Assembly (NCBI GenBank): GCA_905208455.1
Contig: CAJLPK010000002.1
Location: forward strand, 1-64,000
DNA: 64,000 nt
Source: an uncultured Bacillota bacterium
GTDB lineage: Bacteria > Bacillota > Clostridia > Christensenellales > QAND01
Reading direction: 5' to 3'
Of this stretch, positions 10,897-21,184 are shown in pieces. The position numbers and the translations under genes were made by a program. Position 1 is the first letter of the stretch, and each line of letters starts with the position of its first letter. The notes below the pieces were generated by a model, which had not been told where the DNA came from, ran no database searches, and was given only the letters and a program-made list of their open reading frames with translations.

Positions 10897-13335
10897 TCAC
10901 GTCTGCAAAAAGTTGCGTTGCACCTTTGTAACAATATCATCAAACAAGGAAAGCACAACGGGACTTCCCTTTCCCTGCTTAGTTTCTTTGGGAATTTGCA
11001 CTGCTTCGATGCTGCTTTGTGTGCCATGGAACTGCGTAATTGTAAAGCTTTCCTGCAAATGCACCCAACAAATAAACACGAGCTCATTGCCATTTGCTCC
11101 ATCCTTTTGCAATGCAATGATCTTTTGCCCCTTGCCATTTCTTTTCTGTGGCTCTATTTCATCAATGGGCAGGCGTTTTGCATAGCCCCTTTCAGTAAAC
11201 AAAGCCAGCTCCTGCTCTGAGGAAACCAGATCCGCAAAAAGGATTTCGTCGTCTTTTTCCAAGGCCATTGCTTTCACGCCAGCCGCTGTTCTCCCCTGCT
11301 GCGGAATACTATCAGTCGAAAAACGGATCGCATTTGCCTTTTTCCCAATCATTAAAAGATCCTGATCCTGCGAAATTAAAAGGACTTGGTGCACTGCATC
11401 ATCCTTTTTCAGCCCACATGCAGCCAGCTTGCCCCTGGATTTTTCATACTCCGAACACGCTGTACGCTTAACAAGCCCTTGTCTGGAAACAAATAAGACA
11501 TCTTGGCCGTCTGTATTGCCAAATACCAGCATGGATACAATCTCTTCATCTTTTCCCAGACCATTTAGCAAGGAAGCTGCATGCATGCCCCGATCTTTCA
11601 GCCGGCATTCCGCTACATCCCCCGCAGCAACAGCAAATACGTTGCCTTGGTCCGTAAAGAAGCGGAGTTTATCATCTGTCATGCAGCGCAAACGTGTTTT
11701 CACGTCTTCTCCGCCTTCTTGTGCTGTCTTTATTGTGGATTTGAGAGAAAGCCTCTTCAAATAACCAGTATTGGTAAATAGGACTTCGCATGGTTCCGCC
11801 TGTTTTTTGACTTCCAGTTCCGAAGCATGGACAGTTTCCAGCTCGCATAGCAACGTCCTGCGCGGATACGCATATTTCTCTTTGATCTCTAAAAGCTCTT
11901 TTTCGATGACGGCCGTCAGCTTTTTCTCACTGCCCAAAATACTGCGCAGCTTAGCAATCAGCTTAACGATCTCATCATAATCGCGTTTCAGCTCACCCAA
12001 TTCCAGCGCCGTTAACCGTCTCAAGCGCAGATCCAAGATAGCTTGCGCTTGAATGGACGTAATATCAAACGCTCCCATCAATCGCTTTCTCGCTTCATTT
12101 GCATTCTTGGAAATCCGAATCAACCGAATTACTTCATCGATATTCTGTACAGCAATCATTAACCCCGCCAAGATATGCTCTCTCTGCTCTGCTTCCTCCA
12201 GCTCGTAGCGAGTACGGCGCCGTACAATCACTTTTTGGTATTCAGCATAGTAACGAATCAGCTCCAAAAGGCCTAGCTGCTGCGGCTTTCCCTCCGCAAT
12301 GGCTACCATATTGATACCAAACGTAATCTGCAAATCTGTATACTTATATAAATACTGGAGAATTTTATCTGCATCTGCATCTTTGCGCAGGTCTATGACC
12401 GCACGCATCCCCTCTCTATCAGACTCATCTCGAATATCAGAAATGCCAGATAGATACCCCTTCTTTTCCTCTCTCAGCTTTTGTATTTTCTCCAAAAGGC
12501 TCGCCTTATTGACCTGGTAGGGCAGTTCTGTAACAACGATCCTGCTTTTACCATTCCTTTCTTTTTCAATCTCGGTTTTTGCCCGCACCTTGATCTTGCT
12601 GCGCCCTGTCCGGTACGCTTCCACAAGCTCATCACCGTTGCTGCAAAAACCGCCTGTCGGAAAATCCGGTCCCTTGATATACTGCATCATTTTATCGAGG
12701 GAAATTTCCGGATCTTTATAGTATGCGATCACACCATCGATCGCCTCAGACAGGTTATGAGGAGGGATATTGGTGGCCAGCGCAATCGCGATTCCGCTTG
12801 CCCCGTTTACCAAAAGGTTGGGATAACGGCTGGGCAGCATATCCGGCTCTTTCAAGGTATCGTCAAAGTTAAGAGAAAACGGAACGGTATCCTTATCCAA
12901 ATCGCGCAGCATTTCCAGCGCTAGCGGCGTCATCCTGGCCTCCGTATATCTCATCGCAGCGGCAGAGTCTCCATCAACGCTGCCAAAATTCCCGTGCCCA
13001 TCCACCAAGGGGGCTGACATATTAAAGGGCTGTGCAAGACGTACCATGGCATCATATACCGATGTATCGCCATGCGGATGGTATTTTCCCAGGCAATCGC
13101 CAACAATACGCGCAGATTTTCGATGGGGCTTATCCGGCGTCAGGCTCAGCTCCATCATTGTGTATAAAATTCTACGCTGTACTGGCTTTAATCCATCCTC
13201 TACTCTCGGCAGGGATCTGTCCATAATCACATATTCTGCATAGGGAATCATGGATTGGTGCATCACCTGATCCAGCGGCTGCTCTAGTATTTGATGCGCA
13301 ATGGGCATTGCTGGCTGCTGTTTTTTACCTGCCAT
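10897..13335 (-). CDS. parC: Type IIA topoisomerase subunit A (topoisomerase IV ParC-like)
   Basis: An 812-residue subunit A that cleaves and rejoins DNA. The N-terminal breakage-reunion domain shows [11 protein letters not shown] and the active-site Tyr in [10 protein letters not shown] at about residue 120. The C-terminal half is a beta-pinwheel with several blades; one near the end carries a degenerate GyrA-box-like QKRNGKG. ATG at 13335 is preferred over an upstream TTG because AGGAGG lies 11 bases before it. It overlaps the end of parE by 11 bases. No dnaA or recF genes are nearby, so I favour topoisomerase IV over gyrase. The two are hard to separate from sequence alone. Confidence 0.85.
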   Translation of the reverse strand: MAGKKQQPAMPIAHQILEQPLDQVMHQSMIPYAEYVIMDRSLPRVEDGLKPVQRRILYTMMELSLTPDKPHRKSARIVGDCLGKYHPHGDTSVYDAMVRLAQPFNMSAPLVDGHGNFGSVDGDSAAAMRYTEARMTPLALEMLRDLDKDTVPFSLNFDDTLKEPDMLPSRYPNLLVNGASGIAIALATNIPPHNLSEAIDGVIAYYKDPEISLDKMMQYIKGPDFPTGGFCSNGDELVEAYRTGRSKIKVRAKTEIEKERNGKSRIVVTELPYQVNKASLLEKIQKLREEKKGYLSGISDIRDESDREGMRAVIDLRKDADADKILQYLYKYTDLQITFGINMVAIAEGKPQQLGLLELIRYYAEYQKVIVRRRTRYELEEAEQREHILAGLMIAVQNIDEVIRLIRISKNANEARKRLMGAFDITSIQAQAILDLRLRRLTALELGELKRDYDEIVKLIAKLRSILGSEKKLTAVIEKELLEIKEKYAYPRRTLLCELETVHASELEVKKQAEPCEVLFTNTGYLKRLSLKSTIKTAQEGGEDVKTRLRCMTDDKLRFFTDQGNVFAVAAGDVAECRLKDRGMHAASLLNGLGKDEEIVSMLVFGNTDGQDVLFVSRQGLVKRTACSEYEKSRGKLAACGLKKDDAVHQVLLISQDQDLLMIGKKANAIRFSTDSIPQQGRTAAGVKAMALEKDDEILFADLVSSEQELALFTERGYAKRLPIDEIEPQKRNGKGQKIIALQKDGANGNELVFICWVHLQESFTITQFHGTQSSIEAVQIPKETKQGKGSPVVLSLFDDIVTKVQRNFLQT

Positions 13336-15307
13336 CTTCCACAACGCCTCCTAATTCCATAAAATGATCTTCTCTATTAAAGTTTGAATTGGCTAAGATA
13401 TATTCTCTTCTTAGGTCTGCTTTTTCCCCCATCAATACGCGAACTAGGTGTTCTGCCTCGGCCGCATTCTCGATTGTCACCCGTACCAGGGTGCGCTTTT
13501 CTGGGTTCATCGTCGTTTCCCAAAGCTGTTCCGGGTTCATCTCCCCAAGGCCCTTATACCTTTGTAATGTATAGCCCCTGCCCATCTGTTTGATCAATGT
13601 GCTCAGTGCCTCATCATCATAGGCATATTCGTGCTTATTCCCTTTGCTGACTCTATAAAGCGGCGGCATACCAATAAAAACATGCCCGCCTGTAATCAAT
13701 GGTTTCATATAGCGGTAAAAGAATGTAAGCAGAATAGCCCGGATATGCGCGCCGTCCTGGTCTGCATCCGAAAGAATGATGACCCGATTATATTTAAGCT
13801 GCGAAATATTGAAATCTTCTCCGATCCCTGTGCCCAAAGCCGTAATAACAGAACGAAATTCATCATTTGCCAATACCTGTTCCAGCCGTTTTTTTTCAAT
13901 ATTCAACGGTTTGCCCCTTAATGGAAGGATAGCCTGGAATCGTCGGTTTCTTCCCTGCTTAGCGCTGCCGCCAGCGGAATCTCCCTCTACGATAAATAAT
14001 TCATTCTGCTCTGCATTGCGACCTGTGCAAGAGGATAGCTTTCCTACCAACGGCGCTGCATCCAATTTGTTGAGTGCCCTTGCCTTTTTCTTAGCAGAAC
14101 GTTCTGCTTCCCGTACTTTTGCCGCCTGTGCCGCTTTTTCCATGATTGCCAGCGCAATGTTTTGATTCCTCAAATCATCCAAGAACATGCCTAACTGTTC
14201 CGTTATAACGCTTTCCACGCCTGTACGCGCTTCAGAATTGCCAAGCCGTGTTTTTGTCTGTCCTTCAAACTGCGGGTTCTTCAGCTTAAGGGAAATAACA
14301 GCCGACAGCCCCTCCCGGTAATCCTCTCCTATCAACGGCGTATCCTTTTCCTTTAGAATGCCATTTTTCTTTGCAAACTCATTCATACACTTGGTATAGG
14401 CAGCCTTAAATCCCGTTTCATGCATCCCGCCGTCAATCGTCGCAATATTGTTGACGTAGGAATAAATGGATTCATTGTATCCGTCGTTGCTTTGAATGGC
14501 AACGGACACCAGCATATCCCCGCTTTTGCCCTCCAGCAAAATAGGCGTATCATACAAAGTATCCCTATCCTGGTTGAGGAATTTAACAAAATCCATCAAT
14601 CCTCCTTCGGAATAGTACTCCACTGTCTGTTCCTTTTTATCGCCTTTGATACGCTCGTCCGTTAAAATGATATGCACGCCTCTATTGAGAAACGAAAGAT
14701 CTCTAAGCCTGCGTACAATCATATCGTAATGAAAATCCGTTGTTTCAAATACCGCATCGTCTGGCCAAAAGGTGACTTTCGTGCCCTTTCTGCGCGTACG
14801 TCCCACATTTTCCAACGGGAGCTCCGCTTTGCCTGGAATTATCTTTCCCGTTTTTTCATCCATTTGCGGAGAAAATGCTATCCTGTACAACGAGCCATTT
14901 TGAGCGACCTCCACTATGACTCGCTTGGATAAGGCGTTGACTACGCTTGCGCCTACGCCATGCAGGCCTCCCGAATATTGATATTGGCTGGAAGAAAACT
15001 TTCCGCCGGCATGCAACTGTGTATACACTACTTCTACCCCGGAAACACCCATCTGCGGGTGAATGTCTACCGGAATACCACGGCCATTGTCTTCAACCGT
15101 CGCTCCGCCATCCTTATGTAAGGTGATTTTCACCTGGTCGGCGTAGCCGTTCGCGGCCTCGTCAATCGCATTGTCTACAATCTCCCAGAGCATATGATGC
15201 AATCCGCGTACCTCTGTGGAGCCTATGTACATCCCTGGGCGCATCCGAACCGCTTCCAGCCCCTCCAGCACCTTTATATCTTTTGACTGATAACTTGTAT
15301 TCACCAT
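13325..15307 (-). CDS. parE: Type IIA topoisomerase subunit B (topoisomerase IV ParE-like)
   Basis: A 660-residue ATPase subunit partnering ParC. It has the GHKL ATPase motifs [18 protein letters not shown] and [14 protein letters not shown] in the first 130 residues, then the transducer domain. The Toprim domain follows with [21 protein letters not shown] and the Mg-binding [10 protein letters not shown], and the C-terminal GyrB-type end has [15 protein letters not shown]. The length fits ParE or short GyrB. It overlaps parC and lies 7 bases after a small membrane-protein gene, so the three form one operon. Confidence 0.88.
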   Translation of the reverse strand: MVNTSYQSKDIKVLEGLEAVRMRPGMYIGSTEVRGLHHMLWEIVDNAIDEAANGYADQVKITLHKDGGATVEDNGRGIPVDIHPQMGVSGVEVVYTQLHAGGKFSSSQYQYSGGLHGVGASVVNALSKRVIVEVAQNGSLYRIAFSPQMDEKTGKIIPGKAELPLENVGRTRRKGTKVTFWPDDAVFETTDFHYDMIVRRLRDLSFLNRGVHIILTDERIKGDKKEQTVEYYSEGGLMDFVKFLNQDRDTLYDTPILLEGKSGDMLVSVAIQSNDGYNESIYSYVNNIATIDGGMHETGFKAAYTKCMNEFAKKNGILKEKDTPLIGEDYREGLSAVISLKLKNPQFEGQTKTRLGNSEARTGVESVITEQLGMFLDDLRNQNIALAIMEKAAQAAKVREAERSAKKKARALNKLDAAPLVGKLSSCTGRNAEQNELFIVEGDSAGGSAKQGRNRRFQAILPLRGKPLNIEKKRLEQVLANDEFRSVITALGTGIGEDFNISQLKYNRVIILSDADQDGAHIRAILLTFFYRYMKPLITGGHVFIGMPPLYRVSKGNKHEYAYDDEALSTLIKQMGRGYTLQRYKGLGEMNPEQLWETTMNPEKRTLVRVTIENAAEAEHLVRVLMGEKADLRREYILANSNFNREDHFMELGGVVEDGR

Positions 15308-15314
15308 TTCCTCC

Positions 15315-15806
15315 TTATGGGATCACATGCACAGTTGAAAACGCGCCCAAAAGCTCAACTGTAACTATATTTTCTCCTGTTCCTGTTACGAACTGCTTAG
15401 AGCCATAAGAGATGCCCTGTTTATGCCCCTCACTGCAAAATACAGCCTGAGCTTCTATCTTCAGAACACAGTTTTCCGGCATTTTCACATACACATCAGA
15501 AAAAGCAACGTCTACTTCAACATTGCCTATTTTATCCGCAATATAAGGCTCAACATCCAGCTCTCCTTTTGTAAAAGCGCCCAAATACAATCCTGAGCCA
15601 TCCTCTTGTGTAGTAATGCTTGGCTTCCCTATGTTTTTCAGCGTTTCCTGGATACCCCCTGTAATAAATCCATACAGCAGCCATAACACAAACAATACTG
15701 CTAGTATTTTCACAATGGAAAAAGATAGCTTCAAAATCGTTTTCAATAAAAATAAGATTAGACCAATTACTGGAATAATCAGTAAAATCACAATGACAGG
15801 AATCAA
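15315..15806 (-). CDS. Small membrane protein with a C-terminal beta-rich domain
   Basis: I do not recognise a specific family. The protein has two hydrophobic segments at the N-terminus (about residues 1-22 and 26-48 from the chosen start) and then about 100 residues of mainly beta character (YLGAFTKGELDVEP..., VDVAFSDVYVKMPENC...). This recalls the C-terminal domains of LiaF-like cell-wall stress proteins. I choose the TTG at 15806, since AAGGGGGA lies 7 bases upstream. A longer frame from 15890 lacks a ribosome site. It directly precedes parE. Role unknown. Confidence 0.55.
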   Translation of the reverse strand: MIPVIVILLIIPVIGLILFLLKTILKLSFSIVKILAVLFVLWLLYGFITGGIQETLKNIGKPSITTQEDGSGLYLGAFTKGELDVEPYIADKIGNVEVDVAFSDVYVKMPENCVLKIEAQAVFCSEGHKQGISYGSKQFVTGTGENIVTVELLGAFSTVHVIP

Positions 15807-15916
15807 AGAAAAATCCCCCTTATCGTATGCAATATGTTCTATCATACCACACATATAGAAGGGAGATACAAGCAACTTATGAAAATCCAATCAATTTTTT
15901 AGAGAATTTATCTTGG

Positions 15917-16756
15917 TTACTGATTCATTATAGTGCCATACGTGCCTAAAAAGCGGCAAAGCGCCATTTGTGCCTTTGTGTTTAAGTCGTTGTCCTGCGC
16001 CTGTATCGCCTGCCGGGTATCCTCTATGGTCTGGGCAACCAGTTGTATAAGCTCTGTGCCAATCTGATTCTCCCCTGAGGAAAACTGTGCCTCCAAGATG
16101 CTCTTTGCCTGCTGCAGCTTGTCTTCTGCTGTATTCAAATGCTGCTTGCTGTCCTGCTGGGTTTCTATTGTTTGGTTTGCTGCCAAAAGCTCCTCTTTGG
16201 TTTCCATCAACAGTTCAATTCCCTGCTCTAAAGCCTGGCTTTGCTCTTGAGTCTCAGTCTGTATGCCCCTTTGTTCAATATGAACCGGCAATATCTTTAA
16301 TACCATAGTATCCTCCAGGCGTTGTTTTACAATCTCCGCATCGTTCTCCGAAGTATAGGCAGATAAAATAACACGAAAATCCTCTTCGTCTTGGTATACG
16401 TAGCCGGCGCCCCCCTGTTTTTGGATAGATTGCGCTTCCGTGTCGGCATTATCCTGGGACGCATAAACGCCTGCTTGTAAAAAATAAAAATCCATAGCCG
16501 GAACTGTATAGCTTATAGCTTCTGCCGGAGATGGAATTTCTTCGGCCTGAGGTTCTTCATTGGAAAAAACGCCCAACTGTTCAAAGACCGGGCGTACTAC
16601 ATTCTCTGCTAAAAAAGTGCCAGCTTTAGTCGCTGCCCCTATATAAGCCAAAAGAAGCAAAGCAACAACCGCAAAGAGAAAAGAAATGGAAGGTTCCTGT
16701 CTTTGCCGAACTGTATATCTTCGATATGGGATTCTTCTCCTACGCCGGTACCGCAT
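15917..16756 (-). CDS. SPOR-domain membrane protein
   Basis: A 279-residue protein. A very basic N-terminus (MRYRRRRRIPYRRY) is followed by one membrane helix at about residues 26-45, then a short linker. A SPOR domain comes next (about residues 88-165: FYFLQAGVYASQDNAD ... VILSAYTSENDAEIVKQRL), and then a long Gln/Glu-rich helical tail. SPOR domains bind glycan strands stripped of peptides, at division or spore septa, so a role in envelope or spore cortex is likely but not shown. AAAGGAGG precedes the ATG. It lies between pyrH and the parE operon. Confidence 0.8.
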   Translation of the reverse strand: MRYRRRRRIPYRRYTVRQRQEPSISFLFAVVALLLLAYIGAATKAGTFLAENVVRPVFEQLGVFSNEEPQAEEIPSPAEAISYTVPAMDFYFLQAGVYASQDNADTEAQSIQKQGGAGYVYQDEEDFRVILSAYTSENDAEIVKQRLEDTMVLKILPVHIEQRGIQTETQEQSQALEQGIELLMETKEELLAANQTIETQQDSKQHLNTAEDKLQQAKSILEAQFSSGENQIGTELIQLVAQTIEDTRQAIQAQDNDLNTKAQMALCRFLGTYGTIMNQ

Positions 16757-16820
16757 ATCATTTGCCTCCTTTCCCCTGTTTCACCATATGTATGTGAATC
16801 AAGGAAATATGAAAGGCAAT

Positions 16821-16857
16821 CAAAAAGCGGTAGAATACACCCAGGGCATCCTACCGC
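16821..16857 (-). terminator. Terminator after pyrH
   Basis: Arms GCGGTAG / CTACCGC (16827-16833 and 16851-16857) enclose a partly paired loop. On the minus strand the hairpin is followed by TTTTTG. Confidence 0.75.
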
Positions 16858-16868
16858 GCGGCTTTGGT

Positions 16869-17576
16869 TTATTTATGAACCAGCGTCCCTACCTGTTCGC
16901 CAGAGACTGCCCTGACGATGCTATTTGCTTCGTTCATTGCAAATACTAAGATGGGAATATCATTTTCCATGCAAAGCGCAATGGCCGGGGAATCCATAAC
17001 CGCTAAATCATCTGCCAAAACCTGTTTATAAGTAATATCATCATACTTCTTAGCATCCGGATTCAGCTTTGGATCGCTGTCATAGATTCCATCTACATTT
17101 TTAGCCAGCAGAATCATTTCCGCGCCCATTTCTGCAGCGCGCAGTGCTGCTGCCGTATCCGTAGAAAAGTACGGGTTCCCTGTGCCGCAAGCAAAAATCA
17201 CGATGCGCCCTTTTTCCAAATGGCGTACAGCGCGCCTGCGGATATAGGGTTCTGCCATCTGCCTCATTTCTATCGCCGTTTGACAGCGAACCTGCGCTCC
17301 CTTTTGCTCCAAAGCATCCTGAAGGGCCAATGCATTCATTGTCGTCGCCAGCATTCCCATATAGTCCGCTGTTGTTCTGTCCATATCGGTACCCTGGCGC
17401 CCGCGCCAAAAGTTGCCTCCACCAACCACCACACAGATCTCACAGCCGGTTTCCTTTGCTTGTATGATCTGATCGCTGATGGATGATACCACATCGTTGT
17501 TTAGGCCAAAACGGTCATTTCCGGCCAACGCTTCTCCGCTCATCTTAATGATCACGCGCTGATATTTCGGCTTCAC
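16869..17576 (-). CDS. pyrH: UMP kinase
   Basis: PyrH phosphorylates UMP to UDP for pyrimidine nucleotide supply and is feedback-regulated by UTP and GTP. The start is GTG at 17576 ([11 protein letters not shown]), 7 bases after AGGAGG, giving 235 residues. Motifs seen: [30 protein letters not shown] and [11 protein letters not shown], all typical of the bacterial amino-acid-kinase-fold UMP kinase. In most Firmicutes the order is rpsB-tsf-pyrH-frr. Here frr is absent and a SPOR gene follows. A possible 31-codon frame ends at its ribosome site. Confidence 0.97.
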   Translation of the reverse strand: MKPKYQRVIIKMSGEALAGNDRFGLNNDVVSSISDQIIQAKETGCEICVVVGGGNFWRGRQGTDMDRTTADYMGMLATTMNALALQDALEQKGAQVRCQTAIEMRQMAEPYIRRRAVRHLEKGRIVIFACGTGNPYFSTDTAAALRAAEMGAEMILLAKNVDGIYDSDPKLNPDAKKYDDITYKQVLADDLAVMDSPAIALCMENDIPILVFAMNEANSIVRAVSGEQVGTLVHK

Positions 17577-17587
17577 TATGTTTCCTC

Positions 17588-17683
17588 CTACAAGATCCAA
17601 CATTTTAAGGCATCTGCCTGCTTATCATCATAACCATGAATAGCGTACCAGAGGAAGAAAGCTTGCGTCAATGCTAAATTCAT
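17588..17683 (-). CDS. Possible 31-codon small ORF leading into pyrH
   Basis: ATG at 17683, with GGGGGT 7 bases upstream, opens a frame reading [18 protein letters not shown] and onward to ...KCWIL. It ends at a TAG whose last base is the first base of the pyrH ribosome site AGGAGG. The arrangement would couple its translation to pyrH. A hydrophobic, aromatic-rich leader peptide or a tiny membrane protein is possible, but chance cannot be excluded at this length. Confidence 0.3.
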   Translation of the reverse strand: MNLALTQAFFLWYAIHGYDDKQADALKCWIL

Positions 17684-17715
17684 TTTTTCTACCCCCACTG
17701 GCCTATGCACGGCAT

Positions 17716-17741
17716 AAAAAAAGGGCTATAAGCCCTTTTTT
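17716..17741 (-). terminator. Terminator overlapping the end of tsf
   Basis: Stem AAAAAAAGGGCT / AGCCCTTTTTT (17716-17727 and 17731-17741), loop ATA. It overlaps the tsf stop codon and separates tsf from pyrH. Confidence 0.85.
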
Positions 17742-18390
17742 ATGCTTTTGCTTGATTCATTACTTCCTCAACAAAATTGTCTTCCCGCTTCTGCAGGCCT
17801 TCACCCATCTCATAACGGGTAAAACGGCGAATGGTAATGTTTTCACCCAAGGCCGCAATCTGCTCTTTCACATAATCGGAAATGCTCTTATCCGGATCCT
17901 TGACAAACGGCTGATCCAGCAAGCATACTTCCTTGAAATACTTTTTAATACGGCCTTCCACCATATTGTTGACGATTTTTTCCGGTTTTCCCTCATTGAT
18001 TGCCTGGATACGCAAAATTTCTTTTTCTTTTTCAAGGGTATCCTGCGGTACCTCTTCGGATGTTAGGTACAAAGGGTTGGAAGCCGCAATCTGCATTGCA
18101 ATATCACGTACAAAGCTCTGGAACTGATCTGTTTTCGCAACAAAATCCGTTTCACAGTTTACTTCCACCAGTACGCCAATTCTGCCGCCCATATGGATAT
18201 AGCTAGCCACAACGCCTTCCGCCGCAATACGGCCAGATTTTTTAGCCGCTGCCGCAAGCCCTTTTTCACGAAGAATCTCCGTGGCCTTTTCCATATTGCC
18301 ATCAGCTTCCATCAAAGCCTTTTTACAATCCATCATTCCTGCGCCCGTAGCTTCACGCAGCGCCTTTACATCACTTGCACTCACTGCCAT
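17740..18390 (-). CDS. tsf: Translation elongation factor Ts
   Basis: EF-Ts is the guanine-nucleotide exchange factor that recycles EF-Tu. The 216-residue sequence is the short Firmicutes form. The N-terminal UBA-like domain contains [19 protein letters not shown]. The EF-Tu-contacting core follows ([22 protein letters not shown]), and the C-terminal part ends in a helical segment. It is the second gene of the rpsB-tsf operon, 25 bases after rpsB. A terminator overlaps its stop codon. Confidence 0.98.
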   Translation of the reverse strand: MAVSASDVKALREATGAGMMDCKKALMEADGNMEKATEILREKGLAAAAKKSGRIAAEGVVASYIHMGGRIGVLVEVNCETDFVAKTDQFQSFVRDIAMQIAASNPLYLTSEEVPQDTLEKEKEILRIQAINEGKPEKIVNNMVEGRIKKYFKEVCLLDQPFVKDPDKSISDYVKEQIAALGENITIRRFTRYEMGEGLQKREDNFVEEVMNQAKA

Positions 18391-18414
18391 GGATATACGC
18401 CTCCTCGTTTCGTG

Positions 18415-19203
18415 TTATGCCTGTACAGGCTCTTCTTTTGCCTCTGCAAACAGCTCTGCGCTTTCCTCTGCAGCCTGCACTTCTGCATTGGCTTCCTCTT
18501 CAGCCTGGTCTTCATCCTGCTCGCCCTGACGGCCTTCAATCACAGCATCCGCCATTTTGCCAGCAATCAATTTTACCGCACGAATAGCATCGTCATTGCC
18601 AGGAATTACATAATCCAACTCATCCGGGTCGCAGTTGGTATCGCAAATGCCGACAATCGGAATGCCAAGCTTGCGAGCTTCGGAGATTGCGATGTGCTCT
18701 TTGCGAGGATCCACGATAAACAACGCGCTCGGCAACTGGCGCATTTCTTTGATGCCGCCCAAGTTTTTCTCCAGCTTCTCGCGTTCCAGAACCAATTTGC
18801 TGACTTCTTTTTTCGTCAACGCTTCAAAGTCCCCGTTTTTCTCCATATTGTTGATACGGGTCAAACGCGCGATGCTCTGGCGAATCGTCTTAAAGTTGGT
18901 GAGCATCCCGCCCAGCCAGCGATTATTTACATAAAACATATTGCAGCGCTTTGCTTCCTGCTCGATGCTTTCGCGTGCCTGCTTTTTCGTACCTACAAAC
19001 AGTACAGAGCCGCCCTGCGCCGCAATATCACGAATAAACATATAAGCTTCTTCCGCTTTGCGTACGGTTTTTTGAAGATCAATGATATAAATACCATTGC
19101 GTTCGGTAAAGATGTACTTTGCCATCTTGGGGTTCCAGCGGCGTGTTTGGTGTCCAAAGTGCACGCCCGCTTCCAACAATTGTTTCATGGAAATAACAGA
19201 CAT
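18415..19203 (-). CDS. rpsB: 30S ribosomal protein S2
   Basis: S2 binds late to the back of the small subunit and helps recruit S1 and mRNA. The start is ATG at 19203 ([20 protein letters not shown]), 6 bases after AAGGAGG, giving 262 residues. Conserved blocks: [44 protein letters not shown], and a C-terminal [12 protein letters not shown]. The end is a Glu/Ala-rich acidic tail of about 35 residues, which varies among species. It begins the rpsB-tsf operon behind a strong promoter. Confidence 0.98.
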   Translation of the reverse strand: MSVISMKQLLEAGVHFGHQTRRWNPKMAKYIFTERNGIYIIDLQKTVRKAEEAYMFIRDIAAQGGSVLFVGTKKQARESIEQEAKRCNMFYVNNRWLGGMLTNFKTIRQSIARLTRINNMEKNGDFEALTKKEVSKLVLEREKLEKNLGGIKEMRQLPSALFIVDPRKEHIAISEARKLGIPIVGICDTNCDPDELDYVIPGNDDAIRAVKLIAGKMADAVIEGRQGEQDEDQAEEEANAEVQAAEESAELFAEAKEEPVQA

Positions 19204-19221
19204 TTCTTCCTCCTTGTTTTC

Positions 19222-19332
19222 CTCCCCGCAGCTAGCCTCCCTCAATTCCCAAACAGGGCACAAGGCGGGAGTATACTGACAGGTGTGTTTTTTATCCGAG
19301 ATATTATATCACAAGCCAACGATCCTATGCAA
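19222..19332 (-). promoter_or_regulatory. rpsB promoter and leader
   Basis: TTGCAT (19327-19332) and TATAAT (19303-19308) are spaced by 18 bases. The leader of about 90 nt contains complementary segments, CTCCCGC (minus-strand read of 19265-19271) and GCGGGGAG (of 19222-19229), which could form the base of a hairpin just before the ribosome site. S2 leaders in bacteria often carry an autoregulatory structure; that role here is inference. Confidence 0.65.
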
Positions 19333-19335
19333 GAA

Positions 19336-20475
19336 TCAATTTTCATCCGGAGACTCTATGCCCAGCGCCGCTTCTTCCTTCTGCTCTTCATAGATTTTCA
19401 TACATTCGATAGCAATTTCATTTTCCGGATCGAGCGCCAATACCTTTTCGCAATATTCCCTTGCTGTCTCATCCGGCAGCGGGAACGGGCGCACAAGGTA
19501 CAACTGATCCAAAAGCGTAGCCATATACGGCACATTCTCCGGCATTTGCGCAACGGCTGTTAAGCCAAGCTCCATGCTTTCATTTAAGATCTGTGCATGC
19601 TCCCTCAAATCGCTGTGCCATACAGAGGAAGCAACATAAAATGCATCAATGGGGTCATTTGTCGTCTCATACAGACACTGGCCAAGCTGGTAGAAGGTCT
19701 CGGCGTCCTCCCAGTTCCCAGTGATAGCGCGTGTTACAATTCTGCGCGGCAGATCTCTGCTTTTTTCCAGCAGCTGATCTACCGCCTGCTGCAGTTCCCC
19801 TGCGTCTACCAAGGGCCGCACTTGTCCCAGTGCCACCATATCAGTACGATACAAAATCATTTCTACCTTATGGGCAGATTGGCTTTTGGGATTGATCGCC
19901 TTGGCAAGCGCAATAAACTGGGCGGCCCTTTCAATATCCACTTTGCAATTCGGACGCTCAAAAATAGAGAGCGCGCGTTCCACATAGGTAAGCTTTTCTC
20001 GCAATTTTGAAGTGCTGTCTATCATTTGCTGTAAAAAGTCCAACGCCTGGTCATAGGCCTCCGGGCAATCCGGCAGACATTCCAGTAAAAGATTGACAGC
20101 CTCATCCAGTTCGCTGTTAGAATCCTTATCCTCTATCAGCTTCCAATACATGGTAAAGCAATTATAATTGCTGGTCTTATCTGCTAAGTCCACCAATACA
20201 TGCTTCAGGTCATCCCTGGTGTACAGATCCGATGCATCCATCTTCTCCATCACCTCATCAGCCTTTTCCCAGTCGCCCTCAATAACAGCTTCACGAAAAT
20301 CATTCCAAACTTCCAAATAATCGTTGAAATCCTGTGCCGCTGTTTTATCCTTTCCCATCAGTGCCTGCAACTGCTCCTCACATCCATCCTCATCGACGAG
20401 GTATTCTTGAAATGCTTCATAAAAGTGATATTGCTTGATGGCTGAAATAAATGGATTTTTCCGAAACAAAGCCAT
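19336..20475 (-). CDS. Helical-repeat (TPR-like) protein of unknown function
   Basis: A 379-residue soluble protein with no signal peptide or membrane segment. It is almost entirely helical and reads as degenerate TPR-type repeats, for example DFREAVIEGDWEKADEVMEK, then ...AVDQLLEKSRDLPRRIV... and ...NWEDAETFYQLGQCLYE, and is acidic overall. Such proteins usually act as scaffolds. I do not recognise an orthologue with known function. It lies 20 bases downstream of the yrzB-like gene and is probably the last gene of the ireB operon. Cys residues are few and form no metal site. Confidence 0.6.
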   Translation of the reverse strand: MALFRKNPFISAIKQYHFYEAFQEYLVDEDGCEEQLQALMGKDKTAAQDFNDYLEVWNDFREAVIEGDWEKADEVMEKMDASDLYTRDDLKHVLVDLADKTSNYNCFTMYWKLIEDKDSNSELDEAVNLLLECLPDCPEAYDQALDFLQQMIDSTSKLREKLTYVERALSIFERPNCKVDIERAAQFIALAKAINPKSQSAHKVEMILYRTDMVALGQVRPLVDAGELQQAVDQLLEKSRDLPRRIVTRAITGNWEDAETFYQLGQCLYETTNDPIDAFYVASSVWHSDLREHAQILNESMELGLTAVAQMPENVPYMATLLDQLYLVRPFPLPDETAREYCEKVLALDPENEIAIECMKIYEEQKEEAALGIESPDEN

Positions 20476-20494
20476 GATTATCTTTCCCTTCTTA

Positions 20495-20764
20495 TCAGTG
20501 TAGCGACGTATTTACGCCTAACGTGTTATGCAAAACCTGCGCAAACGGCGTTAAATCATTGACGACCGTATACGTACTATTCTTTTCATTTGTATCAAGC
20601 TGCAGCAGCATAATATCCTCCATCAAAAGCGGATTCTTCTCTGCTCTCATAATCAAATACTGATTCCCTTCATGCTGCATGACCGCCCAAAGCTTATATT
20701 CCATCTGCTGATTTTTTCCGTTTGCCAGCCTAACCACAAAGGCGTCTAACCAGTTTTGCTTCAA
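20495..20764 (-). CDS. yrzB: DUF1292 protein (YrzB family)
   Basis: An 89-residue DUF1292 protein. The pattern VVRLANGKNQQMEYKLWAVM... followed by ...YLIMRAEK and a C-terminal FAQVLHNTLG is loose but fits. Position supports the call: in Firmicutes yrzB follows ruvX and ireB. Its ATG overlaps the ruvX stop as ATGA. Function is unknown in all species. Confidence 0.7.
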   Translation of the reverse strand: MKQNWLDAFVVRLANGKNQQMEYKLWAVMQHEGNQYLIMRAEKNPLLMEDIMLLQLDTNEKNSTYTVVNDLTPFAQVLHNTLGVNTSLH

Positions 20765-21183
20765 CCCATAACCCCCTGTGCATCCAGATAATTTTGTAAG
20801 ATCAGCTGCGCTGCCAGCTTATCCACTACATTTTTTCTTTTCTTGCGCGAAACATTGGCTCCTATCAATGTACGCTGCGCCTGCACAGTCGTCAACCGTT
20901 CGTCTGAAAATACCTGCTCTACCTCCAGGTATTCCTTCAATATTTCCCCAAAGGCCCGGCATCTTTCAGCCGATGGCCCTTCTGTTCCGTTCATGTTTTT
21001 AGGCAGTCCAATGACAATTCGCTGTGCGCCCAACGCTGTCAGCTTTTCTGCCACCGCTTTGGCATCTGTCTTAAGATCGCCCTTGCAATGATAGCTTTCC
21101 ACGCTGCTTGCTAAAATTTCCATTTCGTCCGAAATCGCTATTCCAATACGCGCTTGTCCTACATCCAATCCAGCTATTTTCAT
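20761..21183 (-). CDS. ruvX: Putative pre-16S rRNA nuclease / Holliday junction resolvase-like protein
   Basis: A YqgF/RuvX protein of 140 residues with an RNase H-like fold. The catalytic acidic positions sit in GLDVGQARIGIAISD (N-terminal Asp), VIGLPKNMNGTEGPSA, DERLTTVQAQRTL and the C-terminal DKLAAQLILQNYLD. The family matures the 5' end of 16S rRNA in E. coli; Holliday resolution has also been proposed. It sits between the ferredoxin-type reductase and yrzB, with a 1-base gap to the former. Confidence 0.93.
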   Translation of the reverse strand: MKIAGLDVGQARIGIAISDEMEILASSVESYHCKGDLKTDAKAVAEKLTALGAQRIVIGLPKNMNGTEGPSAERCRAFGEILKEYLEVEQVFSDERLTTVQAQRTLIGANVSRKKRKNVVDKLAAQLILQNYLDAQGVMG

Positions 21184-21184
21184 C

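Noticed and set aside
15806..15890. Longer N-terminus for the membrane protein upstream of parE
   Set aside because: The extra 28 codons have no ribosome site at either ATG, while the TTG at 15806 has AAGGGGGA at good distance.
18193..19563. A 456-codon plus-strand open frame
   Set aside because: It runs antisense through tsf, rpsB and the repeat-protein gene, lacks a ribosome site and shows no protein family; it mirrors the codon bias of the real genes.
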